Source: Marinilabiliaceae bacterium
GTDB taxonomy: Bacteria; Bacteroidota; Bacteroidia; Bacteroidales; Marinilabiliaceae
Direction: 5' to 3'
NCBI GenBank assembly: GCA_027010905.1
Contig: JALVBA010000122.1
Location: 1 to 10,294, forward strand
DNA: 10,294 nt
Numbering within the stretch: the stretch's first letter is position 1; every line of letters starts with the position of its first letter. Under the pieces are notes generated by a model. It saw only the letters and a list, made by a program, of their open reading frames with translations. It had not been told where the DNA came from and searched no databases. Made by a program: the position numbers and the translations under genes. Positions 8,007 to 10,294 of the stretch are shown piece by piece.

Positions 8007-8248
8007 CTTGATTCTCTTAAGACAAAACATTTAGAATTCATTTCCAGACTTTTGCTAAAGCAGATATATAAAACAGATGCAAATCTGATAGTGGATAACA
8101 AAAATCAAAAATTAATTATTGAAATACATAGGCTATCTCATTGGAAAGATGATGCTGTCATAAAAAAATATGTGTAGCAATGAACGATACTGAAACGAAA
8201 TTCCCCGGCTCAAATCTTACATTATCCTATAAGTTGGGATCATCCTAA
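8007..8248 (+). pseudogene. Frameshifted C-terminal remnant of an unidentified, possibly transposase-like, protein
   Basis: Two adjoining reading frames on the + strand together read like the end of one protein. The first (8007-8177) includes ISRLLLKQIYKTDANLIVDN and continues through IIEIHRLSHWKDDAVIKKYV to a TAG. The second, one frame over, continues CVAMNDTETKFPGSNLTLSY and ends KLGSS at TAA 8246-8248. A frame change at the A7 run at 8162-8168 joins them smoothly. No start codon or upstream part of the protein is present, so this is a truncated fragment. The ending with a DTETKFPGS-like motif resembles the tail of some putative transposases as I remember them; that identification is weak. 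It lies between two - strand genes, in a stretch with no intact gene. Confidence 0.5.
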
Positions 8249-8361
8249 ATCCTATTAGGTCAGTTGTACTGAATCTCCCCAAGGATATTGTTGTGGAGAG
8301 GGTTCACGATGGACAATATCCAAACTTTTATATGGAAGAGTTGGCCGGCTCTAATGAATAG
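8233..8361 (+). other. Possible second coding fragment and inverted repeat in the tauE-glyA gap
   Basis: A third + strand frame is open for 42 residues. It includes ILNPIRSVVLNLPKDIVVER and then VHDGQYPNFYMEELAGSNE, ending at TAG 8359-8361. The composition looks like protein, but there is no start codon and I recognise no family. It overlaps the end of the preceding remnant by 16 bases, so it may come from a second broken gene or from a rearranged part of the same one. Inside it, GGATATTGT (8283-8291) and ACAATATCC (8313-8321) form a perfect 9-bp inverted repeat around a 21-base loop. Chance cannot be excluded for either. Confidence 0.25.
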
Positions 8362-8365
8362 ATTC

Positions 8366-8406
8366 ATAAAAATGCGAGGTTGCACTTATTGCTACACCCT
8401 CGCATT
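8366..8406 (-). terminator. Intrinsic terminator of glyA
   Basis: Read on the - strand, a perfect 9-bp stem has arms at 8406-8398 and 8379-8371 (AATGCGAGG / CCTCGCATT) around an 18-base loop. The distal arm runs into a T5 tract (8372-8368). It begins 10 bases after the glyA stop codon. The GC-rich stem in AT-rich surroundings and the U-tract make it a convincing Rho-independent terminator for glyA. Confidence 0.8.
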
Positions 8407-8415
8407 AAAACAGGT

Positions 8416-9696
8416 TTACCATGCAAACATCGGCATCTTCTGCATCAGGTCGTTCACCTGCTTACGAACAGATGCAATAACCTTTTCATTTCCCACATTA
8501 GAAATTATCTCATCAATAAAATCAACTATCAAAGGCATGTGCTCTTCCGTTAACCCACGGGTGGTGATGGCAGCTGTACCAACACGGAAACCTGAGGTTT
8601 GGAAAGGAGAACGGCTGTCAAACGGAACCATATTTTTGTTGATGGTAATATCGGCTTTTACCAGAGTGTTCTCAACAACTTTCCCTGTAATGTCAGGGAA
8701 TTTTGTTCTCAGGTCGATAAGCATCAGGTGATTGTCTGTTCCGCCTGAAATAACTTTGTACCCCTTCTTAACAAAAGCATCGGCCATAACATCGGCATTT
8801 TTCTTGACCTGCTCAACATATTCTTTGAAGTCATCGCTTAACGCTTCCCCAAATGCAATAGCTTTAGCTGCAATAATATGTTCAAGCGGCCCCCCTTGCT
8901 GACCCGGGAATACGGCAAAGTTCAGTACTTCTGAAACCATCTTGGTTTTTCCCTTTGGTGTTTTGTAACCCCAGGGGTTTTCAAAATCTTTCCCTACGAG
9001 AATCAGACCTCCGCGGGGACCACGCAGTGTTTTGTGAGTAGTGGTTGTAACAATGTGGCAATGCTCAACAGGATTGCTTAGCAGACCTTTTGCAATCAGC
9101 CCAGCCGGGTGAGCCATGTCACACATCAGAATTGCTCCCACCTGATCGGCAATATTTCGCATACGGGCATAATCCCATTCACGTGAGTAGGCAGAAGCGC
9201 CTGCAATAATCATTTTAGGTTTGTGCTCCAGTGCCAAAGCCTCCATTTCGTCGTAGTCAACCATGCCGGTATCCTCTTTCACATGGTATGCTATGGCGTT
9301 AAAGTCACGACCTGAAAAGTTAACCGGAGAGCCGTGAGTAAGGTGACCACCGTGAGCAAGGTCAAGACCCATAAAAGTGTCACCCGGTTTAAGGATGGCA
9401 AAGAAAATTGCGGCATTAGCCTGAGCTCCCGAGTGGGGTTGCACGTTGGCATACTCAGCACCGTAAAGTTCACAAGCACGGTCAATGGCAAGCTGCTCAG
9501 TCTGGTCTACCACCTGACAACCTCCGTAGTAACGTTTACCCGGATAACCTTCGGCATATTTATTTGTCAGGCAAGAGCCCATAGCTTCCATTACCTGCTC
9601 ACTAACGAAATTTTCTGAGGCGATCAGTTCAATTCCCTCTTTTTGTCTGTTGTACTCTTCCTGAATAAGGTCGAATATTTTTGTGTCTCTTTTCAT
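8416..9696 (-). CDS. glyA: Serine hydroxymethyltransferase
   Basis: This 426-residue cytosolic, PLP-dependent enzyme interconverts serine plus tetrahydrofolate and glycine plus 5,10-methylene-tetrahydrofolate, the main source of one-carbon units. It is full length for bacterial GlyA. Visible signatures are IELIASENFVS (22-32), YAEGYPGKRYYGG (47-59), HSGAQANAA (88-96), DMAHPAGLIA (193-202) with the Asp that pairs with the PLP ring nitrogen, and TTTTHKTLRGPRGG (217-230) with Lys222 as the Schiff-base lysine. FPGQQGGPLEH and SGFRVGTAAITTRG are also present. ATG 9696 gives the standard N-terminus. A strong hairpin terminator follows the gene. Upstream, after 28 bases, lies the broken HEPN gene. 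No perfect -7 box is seen close by; the best is GATATTTG (5 of 6) near 9767-9774. The gene may be partly co-transcribed with the nucleotidyltransferase. Confidence 0.98.
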   Translation of the reverse strand: MKRDTKIFDLIQEEYNRQKEGIELIASENFVSEQVMEAMGSCLTNKYAEGYPGKRYYGGCQVVDQTEQLAIDRACELYGAEYANVQPHSGAQANAAIFFAILKPGDTFMGLDLAHGGHLTHGSPVNFSGRDFNAIAYHVKEDTGMVDYDEMEALALEHKPKMIIAGASAYSREWDYARMRNIADQVGAILMCDMAHPAGLIAKGLLSNPVEHCHIVTTTTHKTLRGPRGGLILVGKDFENPWGYKTPKGKTKMVSEVLNFAVFPGQQGGPLEHIIAAKAIAFGEALSDDFKEYVEQVKKNADVMADAFVKKGYKVISGGTDNHLMLIDLRTKFPDITGKVVENTLVKADITINKNMVPFDSRSPFQTSGFRVGTAAITTRGLTEEHMPLIVDFIDEIISNVGNEKVIASVRKQVNDLMQKMPMFAW

Positions 9697-9724
9697 TTGA
9701 TTTATAAGTTAATGTATGAGAATG

Positions 9725-9890
9725 CTAATCCAGAAGTTCCTCAACTTCTTTTTTTAATATTGGCAAATATCTAATTGCAATTTAAATCCTTTTGGAATTC
9801 AAAAAAATCCCTCTTAGCAGGAAGAAAACTATATATTTCATCAATTGATCTATCAATATCTTGAAGCCATGTTTTAATCTCAAGATCCAT
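9725..9890 (-). pseudogene. HepT-like HEPN domain (DUF86) toxin gene, internally deleted
   Basis: The intact N-terminus begins at ATG 9890: MDLEIKTWLQDIDRSIDEIY, then FLPAKRDFFEFQKDL, typical of the first helices of DUF86/HEPN proteins. This frame stops at TAG 9773-9771 after only 39 residues. One frame over, directly downstream, LPILKKEVEELLD and a TAG (9766-9725) match the usual end of the same family. The middle of a protein of about 110 residues is therefore missing, including the NIEIIGEA-like region and the RX4-6H RNase motif, and the two ends are out of frame. The ATG overlaps the end of the nucleotidyltransferase gene by 11 bases, the normal layout of an MNT-HEPN pair. An active RNase toxin cannot be made. 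Loss by one deletion is inferred. Confidence 0.75.
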
Positions 9891-10179
9891 AAATTAACTT
9901 TTTTGAATTATTAATATTCTCTATGAAATATCTGTTTTTCAAAGCTCTCTCTTCTAATAAGTCAATTTTTCTATTTAATAAATTCTCAAGGTCGAATTTA
10001 AAGTTGAAATAACTTTCGGCGTACGTAATGGGATCATTTGACTTGATATCTACAAGAAAATCAATGTCACTTACATCAGAGAATTTATTAGAAAGAACTG
10101 ACCCAAATGCAAACAGATGCCTAACCTTATGTTTTTCACAAAGCTCAACTATTCTGTTTTTATATGAGTCTAAATACAT
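9880..10179 (-). CDS. MntA-type minimal nucleotidyltransferase (antitoxin of an MNT-HEPN pair)
   Basis: This 99-residue protein of the MNT/pol-beta nucleotidyltransferase superfamily is full length for the family. The active-site motif GSX10DXD is perfect: Gly26-Ser27, then Asp38-Ile39-Asp40. A further Asp in RKIDLL (Asp73) suits the third metal ligand. The end, KNRYFIENINNSKKLIYG, is typical. In characterised MntA-HepT pairs this enzyme adds AMP to a tyrosine of the HEPN RNase and silences it. Here the partner gene overlaps its 3' end by 11 bases but is deleted, so the protein appears to be an orphan antitoxin. All catalytic residues seem intact, so it may be recently orphaned or act on another HEPN protein. 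A perfect -7 box lies 17 bases before the ATG. Confidence 0.9.
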   Translation of the reverse strand: MYLDSYKNRIVELCEKHKVRHLFAFGSVLSNKFSDVSDIDFLVDIKSNDPITYAESYFNFKFDLENLLNRKIDLLEERALKNRYFIENINNSKKLIYGS

Positions 10180-10196
10180 TAGTTCTAAAGTTTGCC

Positions 10197-10204
10197 CAAA
10201 GATA
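10197..10204 (-). promoter_or_regulatory. -7 promoter box of the nucleotidyltransferase gene
   Basis: The - strand reads TATCTTTG, a perfect match to TAnnTTTG. The leader from the box to ATG 10179 is only 17 bases, shorter than for the other promoters here. No clear TTTG -33 element is seen at the right distance. The transcript would cover the nucleotidyltransferase and the broken HEPN gene and may run on into glyA, since no - strand terminator is seen between them. Confidence 0.6.
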
Positions 10205-10294
10205 CAAATAATTAAAAAGCGAAACTACGTATTAAATTCATAGAAGAATTATTCTGTTATGAATTATATAATTATAAGTAACTATGTATATTAC

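Noticed and set aside
7905..8030. 42-residue N-terminal extension of the TauE protein
   Set aside because: The extension is not family-like, runs over a perfect -7 box and overlaps a remnant on the opposite strand.
8244..8259. Short inverted repeat CCTAA / TTAGG
   Set aside because: A 5-bp stem in AT-rich DNA without a T-tract is too short to separate from chance.
8288..8731. 147-codon open frame on the + strand
   Set aside because: Most of it lies antisense to the certain glyA coding sequence, crosses the glyA terminator, and its translation resembles no protein family.
9732..9755. Hairpin AGAAGTT-CCTC-AACTTCT followed by T6 on the + strand, looking like a terminator
   Set aside because: It falls within the codons for the KKEVEELL ending of the HEPN remnant, so coding sequence explains it, and no + strand gene ends nearby.
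10205..10294. AT-rich end of the window with small palindromes such as AATTATATAATT
   Set aside because: Such palindromes are expected by chance at this base composition; no gene, terminator or array structure is visible.

Overview
The window looks like a chromosomal segment of a Bacteroidota member, probably class Bacteroidia. Four things point there: low GC, no Shine-Dalgarno sequences in front of the genes, promoters of the Bacteroidota type (-7 box TAnnTTTG), and the exbB-exbD-exbD-tonB gene order. No close species can be named from the sequence alone.

Layout. (1) 1-83: leader with a clear -7 box. (2) 84-4589 (+): a very large TamB-family envelope protein of about 1501 residues. Its reading frame opens only after a TGA at 60-62 and has no ATG, GTG or TTG until 528; an ATA codon at 84 sits where the start should be. 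(3) 4639-7129 (+): a compact energy-transduction operon with its own promoter, exbB, a long perfect hairpin, two tandem exbD copies and a TonB/TolA-like transducer. The last three genes overlap. (4) 7140-7904 (-): a TauE/SafE family membrane transporter, convergent with tonB and separated from it by 10 bases. (5) 7905-8415: no intact gene. It holds broken protein-coding remnants on the + strand (8007-8248, and probably 8233-8361) and the terminator of glyA. (6) 8416-9696 (-): glyA, serine hydroxymethyltransferase. (7) 9725-10179 (-): an MntA-type minimal nucleotidyltransferase that is intact, followed by its HEPN partner, which has lost its middle and is out of frame. A -7 box precedes the nucleotidyltransferase at 10197-10204. 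(8) 10205-10294: AT-rich sequence in which nothing further was recognised.

How the genes work together. TamB helps outer-membrane assembly or lipid traffic across the periplasm. ExbB, the two ExbD proteins and the TonB-like protein form a proton-driven inner-membrane motor that powers outer-membrane transport or envelope integrity. These two units lie side by side but each has its own promoter. GlyA is one-carbon housekeeping. The nucleotidyltransferase/HEPN pair and the remnants beside glyA are accessory DNA that is decaying.

I found no convincing new system. The most useful observations are the non-canonical tamB start, the hairpin between exbB and exbD, the orphaned MntA-like gene next to a deleted HEPN toxin, and the frameshifted remnant hidden between tauE and glyA.
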